A stretch of 64,000 bases of DNA from Triplophysa rosa (lineage: Eukaryota > Chordata > Actinopteri > Cypriniformes > Nemacheilidae), in NCBI RefSeq assembly GCF_024868665.1, contig NW_026634434.1:21507-85506 (forward strand), read 5' to 3'. Below, piece by piece: positions 21,021 through 33,569 of the stretch. Both the position numbers and the translations under genes were made by a program. A model generated the notes under the pieces. The model saw only the letters and a list, made by a program, of their open reading frames with translations. It made no database searches and was not told the DNA's origin. The number at the start of each line of letters is the position of its first letter. Positions within the stretch are counted from its first letter, which is position 1.

Positions 21021-23997
21021 CGCGGCTATGCACGGCAGACCTCCGTGGCAGGGCTCAAACCCAGAGTTCGTTGTTACTTATGTGCGCTGCTGTATCTCTT
21101 GTGTCCCAGCCTCATATCAGACTTCAAGAGACAGCGCTGAGCGGTGTGTGACCTGAGGGTGGTGCTGGTTTGGTGCTGTTCAGTTTGTATATGCGCAGCC
21201 TCACTACCTAGTGTTCTTTGACTCCAGCTCCCGGCACGGCGGTGTCCTGTTGTATGGTTGATACACATTGGGTTTTAAGTGCTCCTGTATACGCAGCGCT
21301 AAGCACCCTGTATCGAGCAACGGATCTGTATAGCTTTAAGCTCCCCCGCATGTTTGGCAACTGGTAGAGCCGTGTTATTATGAGTTCACAACGCCCCGGT
21401 CACTCTGTGCTGTTCCCTGTCATACTTTGTTTGAATGGCCGGTAGATTTGCCTACTACTACAAAAGTGATTGACTACCGTGCACTACGCACTGTTATGCA
21501 AACCAGTTTTGTCGCGGTTGCAGTTGGCGGAAAGCACCGGTGCTGGGAGTGGACATTCACGAGAGTCAGACGTGGCTCCGCCGTCCAGAGTTACAGCTTC
21601 GCCATGTTTTCTCGCCCCAAGTCGAATGATAGTCACCATCCTGTCCCGGACCTTGCCCATCATTGCGCGCTTATTATATGCCTCCTATCACTACTGAATA
21701 GATCCTCGCTTGTTGAGTTCTATCATATGTGTGGCATGTCCAGATAGCCTCTTATATCAGGTGCTTTTGGTGGTTCACAGATCGCCATGCGGGTTATTGT
21801 ACCCCAACTGAGCCATATATTTGTTTTAATCCAGACAACCCCCGTCGTAAACATTTTCTGTGATTCATGTGGCCATTCTGAATGTGAATTGATTCAGAGA
21901 GCGAATGTATTCGCATCCCTGTTATTTTGACACGTGGCTGGATTTTGCGGCAGTGTTGCTATACAGTTGGTACCGCATGTTTGCCATTGCTCTGTGTACT
22001 GCTTGTAGGACAGCTAGATACAGAGCTGGCCGCAGCAGTCCCTGCTCTATAGCGCTGAGGCTGAGCGCAGCTGGCTTGCTATGCTTCAACCGTTTCCCAC
22101 ATACAAGCTTACCTCTTTGTATAAGGTGTCTACATTGTAAGAGCGGTCGCGTTGTGTTACTACTGCTCATTAGATTAGAACTACTTGCCACTGACGTGGA
22201 GCCTCTTTCTTCCTGGGCATAAATTGCACGTTACATACACATTTCTTGTATTTCTCCACAAAGGGAAAAATTCTGCTTATATTTCCAGTTTGCGAAAGCA
22301 ACATTTGAACTTGTTGCTCTTGCCATTGCTCTCTGACTCCTAGGCATTGGTGTACTGTGTGCGTTTGTGTGTGAAAACCCGCCCGCTGCCTCTGGTTGGC
22401 AAAAGGTGAAAATTTACTTTACCTAAGCCAATCATCATCAGTTATGCGGTTATCTCCCACCCCACACACACCAATCAAAATAAGTTATGTGTCCCACCCC
22501 CAACACACACAGCAGAGAAAAAAACTTTGAAGGTCCTTTGGATGAGAGAGCCTACTCGGATGGAAACTGCTTCAGTGAGATCAATTATAGTAACACTGCA
22601 TTTTATTGTTAGTAAAGGTAATGGTGTTGTATAGGGGAAACCGTAATTCGTTTGATTACTGGTCATCTGAAAAAACTAACGCCGTTAGTAATCTCATTTT
22701 TGACAGTGGTGGCTTTTCGAGGGTCTTTTTAAAAATAATAATTATTATATAATATATTTGCATTTATTCGCAGAAAATGAAAACCGCAAACAGGTCAAAA
22801 TAACAGAAAATATGCTCTGTATTTGTAAGACCTCAAATACGGCAAATAAAACAATTCTGTTACACTTTAGAATAGGGACCAATTCTCACTATTAAAGTCC
22901 CAGTGTAACATCATGTTGACATAATTTCAACTAAATAATGCAGAGAGTGCAAGAACGATCGAATGTCCCCGCCCTCTTTTGAAATAACCAAAAGCGTTTC
23001 GTTCATGGTACAATCAGTCTGCCAAAGCTGCATTTCATTGATAGCATGAAGATTAGGAAGATCAGTGAAACCAGTGATGTGTCATTTGAAGCTTGTTGTT
23101 TCTTCTCCTTTACTCATCACTACTGCGATGTCTGATCTCTTCCATAGAGCCTTAACATTCAAGATATTGTATAGACTTTAAACGGGTCAGATACGCTTGC
23201 TTTACACTTGTTTTTCGTAGCAGATTTTATATGATCAGCTCTGTGCTATCGTATCTATTAGTGCAGCCATGATTTATTCTTTGAGACTATTGTAAACTAT
23301 CCTCTAATTATTTAGAGGAACTATGTGATTAAAGGTTTTCAGGCTGTTACAAACCTTATATATTACATACTGCCTATCATATGTTCCATCAACTTCAGAA
23401 GGCAATACTTAAAGAAACTGAATGCCTGATTTGCTGAGAAATTGGATTGATTAGCTCTTCCCTTTATTGTTCTCTAATTGAAAGGTTCATATTCATAATG
23501 AACACACTTTGTGGTTATTAATAATAGTGTGCTGGTAATATGTGTACAATAAACATTTTGTTTGGTGCTAGAAAGCTAGATAATACATAGGCCCTAATAA
23601 AAACTTAACTTGAAGTTGCCACCTCCACACCACCCAAAAGTGTAATAAAATGTGGTTCAACAAACACGTACAGCATTTTTTTTTACTTTTGATTTTAACT
23701 TTTCTATTTTCCCTGCAACGTGCTAAATACATTGCACAATTACAGGAGATAAGTCCTATCTACACATATAAAAAGTATTACACGTTGCACAAAAAACTTT
23801 GCATATTGTTCCCCTTTACCTACATATATGTACTGTAGAGGTACATTATTGTTACAATGTAATGTATGTATATTTTTTGTGGGGGGGGCTGGTATCTTAT
23901 TTTTCTCTCTGGCGGTAGACCTCTTAATTTTTTCAGTTTTCAATTGTTCTGATTTTACTACTTGAAACATTTCTCCCAAATTCCAAATGAAAATCAG
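21021..23997. other. No gene recognised; dispersed-repeat hints
   Basis: AT-rich with scattered short frames lacking family features. 22740-22900 (GCAGAAAATGAAAACCGCAA and GGGACCAATTCTCACTATTA) looks like ends of dispersed fish DNA repeats, but complete elements cannot be delimited. 21350-22230 has no recognisable content. Confidence 0.35.
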
Positions 23998-24200
23998 TTC
24001 CCTTTCTGTCTGTCTCTCGACGTTGTGTCAAACCGACAGATGGGGTTCATCCCTGAGAACCAATCGCTTCCGACTTCTTAGAAAAGGCCAATGAAAATTG
24101 GCGAATGAAATTTGCATGCCAGACTCCGCACCCGGATATCCGGGTATAAAAGGGAGACGGCGTGCCTCATTCATTCACCTTTTGTTCTTCGGAGCCTTCG
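23998..24200 (+). repeat. DIRS-B left inverted terminal repeat with promoter
   Basis: TTCCCTTTCTGTCTGTCTCT start, then GCGAATGAAATTTGCATGCC and a TATA box (GGGTATAAAAGGG, about 24141-24153). The reverse complement is at about 47080-47250. The TATA is better preserved than in DIRS-A. Confidence 0.8.
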
Positions 24201-24339
24201 CTCATGATCTACAGACTTCGCTACAAGACTGCCGGCTCTACGACGTGGTGCAGCAGACTGTCCCTTCCTGCAGCGACTTCCCCTGGGCGTTTCGGCGGTT
24301 CCTGAAGTGTTCGAGTTTTTTCTCTAAAAGAGCAAATTT

Positions 24340-25397
24340 CTCCAGCGTGGCATGTCCGGCTGTTCTCGTGGGTGCAACACACTCATCGAGGAGGGGGATG
24401 GACACGATGTCTACTTCCAGTACGCTGGGGCAGATGTTGTGGATACGTCCTGCCCGCACTGCGGGCGGTTGACGATTCAGACGTTGCATCACGGATGGCT
24501 GTGTTCCCACGGGACTCAGCCACCACCTCATCTGCTTCACGTTCCGTGACGGCAGGACTACGGCCCTGCCGCCTGCTACGGCGAGCAGCGAGGGTGATAT
24601 GAGGATTATTGTGAGCGCTAATCCGTCAACCACTGGCTCGCGGACCGTTCGCACCTCGTCTTGCTCGTCTGACCGTTCCCCATGAGACGGTCTGCCGTCT
24701 TATTCCTCAATCACGTATCGGACACGGTACGTGATGATGAGATGTCTGTTGCAGCATCGGAGGGTGACTTACTGGCATCAGACTCCGACGATTCCTTGAA
24801 GCTCCCTCCCTCGGGGGGGTCGAGATCAGGAAGAAGCGGACGTCGAAATGTCAGCCATGCTTTCCCGGGCCGCCGGCATTGGGTTGCGGTGCACCGCACT
24901 GCCTCTCCCAACGCTCGCGGCTGGATACACGGTACATCGGGCTTGAGAGCGGCTCCAAGCCGCACTCGCCCCAGTGCCGTGTTCCCCCGGAAGTGCATGC
25001 GGAACCTAGTACAACCTGGAACGCCCCCTTCGGCGCGTACACGTCAACTAGTTCCATCACCCTTTCTTCCCTCGATGGTGGGGCAGCTAGAGGATACGTC
25101 GATGTCCCCCAGGGGCTCGACCTAGACTCCCGTCCAAAGCATGTAGGCTTTTCGGCATCTGAGGTGTCGAGAGCTTACTCTGCTGCGGGCCAAGCTGTCC
25201 CCTCTCTCCACGCTATGGACTTCCGGCAGGCCAATGTGCCGAGAGAGCTCCACGAGGGTAAGATCGACCCAGCGCTTATGCAGGAACACCTCGGCTTCAC
25301 CGACCTCGCTCTCGGACGACCAAGGTGATCGCGCGGGCCCTGGGTGAGTCGATGTCCACACTTGTGGTCTAGGAGAGACACCTCTGGCTGATCCTTG
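24340..25397 (+). pseudogene. DIRS-B gag-like protein, 5' part
   Basis: Zinc-binding N-terminus at 24352 onward ('CSRGCNTLIEEGDGHDVYF', then 'DTSCPHCGRLT'). From 24682 an acidic linker leads to 'HAFPGRR' and, in another frame, 'LHAMDFRQANVPRELHEGK' near 25212-25258. Frameshifts at about 24480, 24680 and 25090. The frame is cut at 25397 by the gypsy insertion and resumes at 31528. Role inferred from position: nucleocapsid-like protein of the element. Confidence 0.7.
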
Positions 25398-27415
25398 TGT
25401 AACACTTCACCCAATTTGACACAGACAAAAGAAATGTCTGAGTACGGACCAGACGAATCAGAAGGATAAATTCGTCTGCAGAGAATAAAGATGTCACAAC
25501 AACAATGAACCACTCACACAATGTATAAAGTTCAACTGAATGTATTGTTTTCAATCAGGACGTTAGATCTTGATGAATGAAAGACAGAAAAATAAAGATT
25601 TTTTTTTACAATAGGCAACTCTTAACCAAAAAAACAAAACAATTGAAATTCTGCCCAAAGACCAAGCAGAATTGTTCTGATGTTCTCAACAATTTTCCTT
25701 TTTTTTTTCCTCACAGGTTTCAAGACTCAATTGTACTCAAAGTACTCAAAAGGTAAGTATAATCACCCTTCTTCAACAATGTTTATGTAAGTTAAGTAAA
25801 TTAACCTTTAATTCTGTTCCCTTCTAGACTTCACTTGTTTCTCTCTGTTCAAAAAACTGTAATACTATAATTTCACCTTGTTCAATTCAAGGAAAAAATC
25901 CCTCAAATAAATCAATTCAAGGTTTAAATCCCTTATTTAATACTTTAAATTTGTTGAATGGATTTCTCCTTCCTGTTTCAATGTTTGCAAAACAAAAGGA
26001 AAAAATTACATTTGGTCACTGAATAATTTGAAGAAAAAAAATAAACAAATAAACCCAAATAGATTCACATATGAATCCTTTCACAAATTTTAAACCTCAG
26101 TTTCCAAAATAAATTGATGCAAAATGAATAATTCAGTCTCTCAAATCCTTTTTCACAGCTGTGTGAAAATAGCTGAAATCACTGAAAGACGATTGAATTG
26201 GTCGTTACTCAGTCTCTCCTCTGAGATCGAATCCTTCCAAAGAACAATGAACCAAATGTATAGTGCTGTTAGTTCAATTTCCTACCGTCCAAATCGGAAA
26301 TGAAGATATCAGTTTAACGAAATCCCGACTCTATTAGGTCCGTGTGGCTCGCCAGTCCCTACTCCCTCCACGAACATGGGAGTTAGAACGAAATCCAGGG
26401 ATCCAAGAACTCCACTCCAGTAAGCATCGGTCTCAACGAAGCATCGATTCAGCAGTTCACAGCGTGCACTCGATCGGGCAACGACGATATCAATAACAGG
26501 AAAAGAACAAACAAAAATAAAAGAAGAAGGGGGGAAAAAAACCTGACCTTGAATACAAGGTCACAAAAATCATCATTAATATTCTTTCCATATCATACAT
26601 ACATCATGTCTATTACCACCGTTTAACACAGCATCAAAATGGCGATTACATTTTCCATACGAACGTGCAACCACATACATTTGCCACGTTATTTTACATC
26701 ACACATTATCGATTTATTAAACTGAAAATACAGCTCTCTCATTTATATTTCACTTGTATGAGCATTTAATGAACTCTTCACCCAAACTAATACATGAAAT
26801 GAAAGTTTTAACTCACCAAGACCAGATGAACTTAAACAATTTTATCTCCTTTAAGTCTGAAAACTCAGTTTCAACTTGATCTTTTGCTTATCCGTCTTGT
26901 AGAAATTGAATTAAGATTATATGTCTCTTTTTCCTTAACGAAATATCTCGTATGTTAACACGTTAAGCGTTAACAAGGCCTTATTATCAGCTGCGTCACA
27001 CGACATAAATCGATTAAACAGTCTCTTTCTCACATCAAACTTGGCTTCTTTTTCTTGCTACACTGTCTCTAGACACATATAACTTTAATTTTACTCAAAT
27101 ATCACTGTTTGACTTCTTAAATTCTCAAATATCTCCAGAGAGACCTAAATCGCGTATGCACTCTTCCGCTCCGCCGATCAGAGAGAGACGTGAACACCAA
27201 CCTCGTGCTAGATCCGGAAAAACGAGAGAAGAAAAAAAAAGCGCTATGCACCATCCTAAATCCGCATTGGTCAGTTTTCCCAACCACAAAATATGTTATT
27301 GGCTGTTTAAATGCCCACGAAAATAATATAAAATACATAAAATATAAAATAAAGAAAAATAACTTCATATTAATTTCATTTAATCATCTTTTACTACTGC
27401 TGGTAACCTGGGTTA
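25398..27415 (-). repeat. Gypsy 3' LTR, 2018 bp
   Basis: Runs on the plus strand from TGTAACACTTCACCC to CCTGGGTTACA (TG...CA). Positions 27100-27415 are almost identical to 31200-31523, identifying the LTR start shared by both ends. The purine-rich GATCAAAGGGTGAGGG just inside it (27416-27431, minus) is a good polypurine tract. At about 2 kb it is a long LTR for this family. Confidence 0.8.
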
Positions 27416-28020
27416 CACCCTCACCCTTTGATCTTATGCACGTCCTCGGGCATGCATATGGCTGTGCTGTCAGCACTGACAAGGGGTCACCTGGTACCAT
27501 GACACATTTACTCCAGAATACATCTGTGTTTTTTTCAGACTGAGCAAAAGCAGTACTTAGTCCATGCAATAAGGACTGAACCAACGAAATTAAAGGATTG
27601 CCTAAATGAGGATAGTGAAATTTATTTGGGGGTTTGACCTGCCTTGCAGAACGTCTAAGACCCTCACACTGTGGGCTTTCTTCCTCTGGCATTTCCCCAA
27701 TCGAACGATCTTCTTCAAGGACCATATTATGTTCATGATCATCTCCCTCATTCTGAACTAGGTTCGGCACTACACCCTCCAATGACTGAAAAGACTCATT
27801 TACCAACTCACAGTTACTACAATTCTCCTCAGACACTATTACAGCGTCATCCGCTCTACATTTTCCAGGATCATCTTCCACATTGGCAGATTCCACCCCA
27901 TCACTCCCAGGTAAGCTCACATTCACTTCAGACACTTGTTCATTTACCTCACTAACCTTAAGCAGTTTTTCTTTCAGGGAATCAATAGTTGCCTGGCTGG
28001 TACCCGCTACTTCAACCGCT
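27384..28020 (-). pseudogene. Gypsy pol C-terminal tail
   Basis: Minus-strand frame with an acidic Glu/Asp-rich stretch followed by 'RRSARQVKPPNKFHYPHLG', the tail typically following integrase in fish gypsy pol. It ends about 11 codons inside the 3' LTR. Upstream it is joined directly to RNase H at about 28020, so the integrase core and its zinc finger are absent. Confidence 0.65.
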
Positions 28021-29480
28021 GAAGTTTCGCTGAAGTTAGGACGTACGTCAAGGGATTACTGTCGGTCACGACCGTAAATTCACTCCCATACAAGTAATCG
28101 CTAAACTTAACTGTCACCGCCCACTTCAGTGCTAAAAATTCCAACTTATGAGCTGGATACTTAGCCTCGCTACGGGTCAAACCACGACTGGCATATGCAA
28201 TGACCCTAAGCTGCCCCCCATGCTCCTGATACAAGGCAGCACCTAGCCCGGTGGTGCATGCATCAGTATGTAACAAGTAGGGCAGCTTTGGGTCAGCATA
28301 ACCCAGAACTGGAGCGGTAGTCAGTTTGTCAACAATAGTCTCAAATGCTCGTTGACATTCAGCGGTCCACCTATCCCCTATCGGCTCCTTTGGGTTAAAG
28401 TAGGACTTATTAATCACCTTACATTTACTCTTCCTCCTAACAGGAGGGTACCCAATTGTGAGGTCATTTAAAGGTCTAACAATCTTTGAGAAGTCCTGTA
28501 CAAATCGCCGATAATACCCAGCGAACCCAAGAAAGGACTTCAACTCTCTAAGATTCTGCGGCCTTGGCCAGGCTTTCACGGCCTCTATTTTACTCGGATC
28601 AGTACTCACACCATACTCAGACACGACGTGACCCAGATAACGCACGGACGTCTGAAAGAAATTACACTTCTCGGGAGAAAGTTTTAAAATATACTCTCTC
28701 AACCGATTCAGGACCTGCAGCAGATGGTGCTCGTGCTCCTCAAGGGTTTCGGAGAACACAATCAGGTCGTCGATGAAGACCAGAACCTCACTCCGGTTCA
28801 GGCTCCCCATACAACGCTCCATGAGCCGCTGAAACGTGCTTGGGGCGTTTGTTACCCCCTGCAGCATCCTATTAAAATCCCAAAACCCAAGAGGGCACAC
28901 AAACGCCGTCTTTGCCTTGTCCTGTTCTTCCATTTCGATTTGGTAATATCCCGATTTCAGGTCGAGAACGGAGAAACATTTGGAGCCTGTAAGTACTGAA
29001 AATGCCTCCTCAAGGTTTGGAAGCGCATAGGCATCCTTAATGGTCTGCACGTTCAACTTCCTGAAATCGATACACAGCCGAACAGTTATCTTTTTTTCTC
29101 ACCACAACGATGGGAGAAGCGAAAGGAGATTCAGACTCTCTAATCACACCGGCGTCCAACAACTCCTGCAAGTGTTTCCTGACTGCACTAACGTCTTGAG
29201 GATGAATTGGTCTGGGTCTATGTTTGAAGGGAGTCTCATCGCTGAGCTTAATACGATGTTTCACCTTGTCTGTATGGCCAAAGTCCATATCATGCCAGGC
29301 AAAGACATCAGGCATCGAGTTTAGTAGGGTGGATATGCGACTCTTCCACTCTGTCGACAAAGGCGAGGCGCCAAAATCAATGTTCATCTGCGGCTTTGTC
29401 GATTCCACCAGGACTTGCGACATGTCACCCTTCTGAGGGACTTCCATAACCTGTTGGACAGAGTACATCCCAGCTAGCAC
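28020..29480 (-). pseudogene. Gypsy reverse transcriptase and truncated RNase H
   Basis: 29037-29480 holds the RT N-terminus ('HRPRPIHPQDVSAVRKHLQE', 'VIRESESPFASPIVVVRKKD'). After a frameshift in the T-run near 29090, 28007-29056 holds 'VLDLKSGYYQIEM', 'LVFIDDLIVFSETL' (catalytic Asp pair in an FIDD form) and 'LGFAGYYRRFVQDFSKI'. RNase H follows with 'LHTDACTTGLGAALYQ', 'YPAHKLEFLALKWAV' and 'VVTDSNPLTYV'. It stops there at the deletion junction. Confidence 0.88.
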
Positions 29481-29483
29481 TGT

Positions 29484-30341
29484 TTAATGAGAGATTACAA
29501 TGTCAGCATGTGTTTCATTCTTTAACAGCACAGGCACATGAAATAACCGTTTGTTGGACAGAGTGTGCAGACCATTGGTGACAACTAGACCACCTGGTAA
29601 GTTGGACAGTTCAGAACACCCAATGAGAGCTACATTCTCTGGAAAGCGGCTAGTCAGGTAAACAACTCGATCAACCACTGCTGTACCACCTGCAGGCACC
29701 GTTTCAGCACTGTCACTCCCCAGGGTCACACGTCCCAGGGTCTCTACACACCTTTGCTTGTGCCTGGCACTCAGAATCTTGAGCACAGCACGATATCCAC
29801 TGAGAGTTGGGTTAGGCTCAACTTCATCACCCTCAACATGAATGTCATACAGAGTGTCAAGGGAGTTTGTTCCAATTAATATTTGCTGCACGCCTACCAG
29901 ATCAGGAACCACCAAAGCCAAGGTGTCAATTTCGGCTTCTACACCCCAAAATCCCTTAGGGAAGGTTAAGGTTAGCTCCACATACCCTAAATAAGGAACA
30001 GACTTGCCGTTGGCCCCTTCTACTTCTAACAGAGCATTTAATGGCTTCACTTGATGGTCTGCCAGATGGGCATTGCGGAAAGATGAAGGAATTGTGGTCA
30101 CTTGAGACCCCGTATCCAACAAACAATTCACCTTCATCCCCTTAATGCACACCTGAGCAGTACATCTTGTTCCAATTAAACCTTTTGGCAACCTCCCTTT
30201 CATAGTACCTTTTGAATAGCAGTCAGAAATTTTCGGGTCTTGTTCAGGGCACTGAAACTCGGCCCCGTTCTCTGCATGCCCTACTGCAGAGACGGCTTGG
30301 AGTTTCCCTGCTGCGATTTCACTTGGTTCTGCAAGTCCCAC
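29484..30341 (-). pseudogene. Gypsy aspartic protease region
   Basis: 285-residue open frame. The retropepsin active site 'VNCLLDTGSQVTTIPSSF' lies around residue 75, and 'LIGTNSLD' gives the C-terminal half of the fold. The protease matures the gag-pol polyprotein. It overlaps the end of gag by about 60 bases in another frame, consistent with a frameshift arrangement. Confidence 0.8.
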
Positions 30342-31210
30342 TGGGCTTGCTTCTCCCTCAACAAACTACATTTTCTGGCCACTTTGAAGGGGTCCGGATC
30401 ATTTTCACAGTGGACAACAATGTGTCCCTCCTCGCCACAGCGAAAACAATACCCGGGACGAGGTCGAGATGTGCCCACCAAATTCATAGGAGACTGCCTG
30501 AATTCCTTTGACTCAACCTGTCTAAACCGCGAATTTTCAAAATTTCCACGAGACAAAATCGCTTTCTGCACTTCCATAGAGACCATTTGAGCTTTTAACT
30601 CAGCTACCTGTCTCTTCAACTCTGCAAGTTCAGATGCATTTGAGTGTGGCAGTTTCTTAGGCACGACTGACTCCATAGCCTGTGTTTGTGCTCTCAACTC
30701 ATTCACTTCTGCTTTTAAGGCCGAAAATTCCTCAGCTTCCTTGCGATCAGCCTGCTCCCTCTTAGAAACAAAAATTTTCAGAGGAGCCAACTGTGTGTGA
30801 ATGCCTGCCATTGAATTTTCTGAAGGATTCACCTCAGCAGCCGCTCCACCCCCTACCCCAGCAACAAGAGTGGACAGCTGATGTGCAGTAGCTTTTGGCT
30901 TAACAGAGTGGGAACTCAATTTGTTCATTCCCAAATGGCTACGCATACGCTCTTATTTGGAAGCCTGCTTATCTTCCTCAGCCCTAACAGACACTACTAA
31001 CTCAGCAAACGAAGGTGGGTTGGTCTTTCTTTCTTCAAGGTGCAAATTTGCAAGCAATCGATTATCCCAACACCCTCGACAAAATTGCTTTAGCAAGCTA
31101 CGATCACGCTCGACTTCGGAAATGCCTCCCCTTTGCACTGTCGCACTCAGCATGACTTGCAGCCGATGCAAGTAGCTTGAGGGTTTCTCCCCCTGGTTTT
31201 GCAATATCAC
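30281..31210 (-). pseudogene. Gypsy gag with CCHC zinc knuckle
   Basis: 30953-31210 encodes the capsid-like part ('GEKPSSYLHRLQVMLSATVQ', 'LLKQFCRGCWDNRLLANL'). 30281-30946 encodes a coiled-coil region and the zinc knuckle 'CFRCGEEGHIVVHC' (Cys-x2-Cys-x4-His-x4-Cys), which would bind element RNA. A stop separates the two near 30950. The N-terminus is lost: at about 31205 the gag runs directly into LTR sequence. Confidence 0.8.
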
Positions 31211-31523
31211 TGTTTGGCTTCTTAAGTTCTCAAATATCTCCAGAGAGACCTAAATCGCGTATGCACTCTTCCGCTCCGCTGATCAGAGAGAGACGTGAAC
31301 ACCAACCTCGTGCTAGATCCGGAAAAACGAGAGAAGAAAAAAAAGTGCGCTATGCACCATCCTAAATCCGCATTGGTCAGTTTTCCCAACCACAAAATAT
31401 TTTATTGGCTGTTTAAATGCCCACGAAAATAATTTAAAATACATAAAATATAAAATAAAGAAAAATAACTTCATATTAATTTCATTTAATCATCTTTTAC
31501 TACTGCTGGTAACCTGGGTTACA
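31200..31523 (-). repeat. Gypsy 5' LTR remnant
   Basis: Only the first about 320 bases (minus orientation) of the 2-kb LTR remain, matching 27100-27415. It fuses straight into the middle of gag, removing the rest of the LTR, the primer-binding site and the gag start. Confidence 0.85.
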
Positions 31524-31527
31524 CTTG

Positions 31528-32160
31528 CACAGGTGAGTAATACTGAGAAAGTCCGCTTTCTCGATGCACCCATCTCGCAAGGGGGGGGCTGTTTGGTGAT
31601 ACTGTCGAGTTCGACAGTTAGGGAGCAGACAGAGGATATCAAGTATGTCCTCCCCAGCCGAGACTCGACCGCCCTCTGGCTGCCGAGATCCCGTGCACCG
31701 TCTGCTTCCCAGCAGCCCTGGTCCTCTTCGAGACATCGAAGAGGAGACCACCACCCTGTCAGCAGCCGCGGCGAAAGCCAAAGCGGCCCTCATGGGAAGA
31801 CCCCAGGGAGATCGAGAATACCTTCGGGCCCGACCCCAGCCATTCCATTACTGGTGGTCGATCCGGGACGGTTCCTGGCCCGTCCCAACAGCCCATTCTA
31901 AAAGTTTTCTCCCTATATGGGCATTTGTCACAGCCGCTCTCACCCTCTACACGACGGTGTTCGGCAACTCGACCTTGTGTCATGGCGAGACCCAATGTCG
32001 AGGATAATCAGCAGCCTAACCACTCTCAATCGACGATGCGTTGTGCCACATCATAGTCTGGGTATTATCACAGCCGCTCTCACCCTCTACACGACGGTGT
32101 TCGGCAACTCGACGTTGCGGAAACTCGACGTTGCGGCAAGACCTAATGTCGAGGATAATC
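31528..32160 (+). pseudogene. DIRS-B gag-like protein, 3' part
   Basis: Continues the gag interrupted at 25397: 'SNTEKVRFLDAPISQGG' (31533 onward), then 'VREQTEDIKYVLPSRDS' and 'SASQQPWSSSRH'. Frames shift at about 31600. 31915-32155 holds a direct duplication around CCGCTCTCACCCTCTACACG (copies near 31934 and 32073), also present in DIRS-D. Confidence 0.7.
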
Positions 32161-32199
32161 ATCAGACATCATCGCCAGGCAGGTAAAACTGCAGAGCCG

Positions 32200-33540
32200 A
32201 TCTCCTCTCCGGGGGTCCCCCCCATGGCGAGGGATCCGCACTGCCAGCCATCGAACCACCCCCGGGAGGTCGATGAAGCAGAACGTACCACTAGCCTCCT
32301 TGTCAGTCCCTGGGAGCCTGACAAGAGCTTCCCAAACCGTCACGGTGACAATGGGATACGGTCCGCGTCGGCTACGCGATCCAACTCCCCGGATGCCCGC
32401 CCAAGTTTCGGGACATCCTCTTAACCTCAGCAGAGGCAGGGATGCCCCGTGCTTCGGGCCGAGGTCGCCACCCCTCTGGTGAGGAAGCGAACGTGCTCGT
32501 CCCTCTAGCCGAGATGTTCAACGGGTTTTACAGCCCGTACTTCATCGTCCCCAAAAGAGCGGGGTTCGCTAGATCTGCATACCCTGGACAGGAACCTACT
32601 CAAGCTGCCGTTCAGGACATCTATCAGATGTCAAGATGGATTCATGGCAATCGACCTGAAGGACGCTTACTCTCATGTCTCAATTCTCCCTCGTCATCGC
32701 CCGTTCAAACGGTTCACTTTCGAGGGTCAGGCATATTAGTACAGAGTCCTCCCCTTCGGTCTGTCCCTGTCCCCACGAGTCTTCACGAAGATCGTGGAAG
32801 CCGCCCTCACTCCCCTCAGGGAGAGAGGTGTGCGGGTACTAAACTATCTCGACGACTGGCTCATTTGACACACTAGTGAGATCTGTTATGTACACACAGG
32901 GACCTAGTGCTTCGGCACCTAGATCGATTGGGACCACAGGTCAACCGAAAAAGAGCAAGCTCTCCTCTGTGCGCGAATGCTCTTTTTTGGTATGGAACTC
33001 AACTCTGTCTCCATTACAGCGCGTCTGCGCTCAGTCAGTGTTGAACTGCTTGGGCAAGCAGTCAGCGGGAAGAGGCTCCTGGGCACATGGCATCCTCGAC
33101 GGTGGTGATACCCCTCGGGTTGATGCACATGAGACCGCTCCAACACTGGCTACAGAGTCGAGTTCCCTGGAAAGCGTGGCACACCGGCAGCAGGCGGATG
33201 GTGATTAGGCTTTTCTGCCGACGCACCCTAACCCCTTGGTCTTCAATGACCTTTCTACGGACGGGGGTCCCGCTCGGGCAGGTCAAGATGCGTCAGTTTC
33301 ACAGACGCCTCCCTGCAGGGTTGGGGTGCCGTGTGCAATGGGCACGCAGTGTCGGGGCAATGGACGGGCCCCTGCCTGCGCAGGCATATCAAATTGCCTA
33401 GAGTTGTGGGATGTGCTACCCGCACTGAAGGGGTTACAACCTCTCGTGCAGAACAAGCACGTGCTGGTCCAGTCGGACAGCACAACTGCCGTAGCGTTTT
33501 AACCGCCAGGGTGGCGTTCGCTTACGGCAGCTAACACGAC
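32200..33540 (+). pseudogene. DIRS-B reverse transcriptase and RNase H
   Basis: RT motifs: 'FNGFYSPYFIVPK' (32518), 'FMAIDLKDAYSHVSIL' (32641) and 'YRVLPFGLSLSPRVFTKI' (32741). The palm active site 'VLNYLDDWLI' lies at about 32836-32868 with both Asp present. A stop follows within two codons. RNase H is at 33285-33540 ('NCLELWDVLPALKGL', 'HVLVQSDSTTAVAF'). Compared with DIRS-A it keeps the active-site region, but frameshifts near 32560, 32715 and 32870 break it. Confidence 0.8.
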
Positions 33541-33569
33541 TCGCCCGACGCCTCTTCCTGTGGAGTCCG

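Larger units (their letters stand above)
25398..31523 (-). mobile_element. Ty3/gypsy retrotransposon, internally deleted
   Basis: A minus-strand element flanked by CTTG (25394-25397 and 31524-31527). Minus-strand order: 5' LTR remnant (31523-31200), gag (31210-30281), protease (30341-29484), RT (29480-28300), partial RNase H, then the pol C-terminus and a full 3' LTR (27415-25398). Three losses are visible: most of the 5' LTR with leader and gag start, the end of RNase H, and the entire integrase core (junction near 28020). It therefore cannot have moved by itself in this form. Confidence 0.88.
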
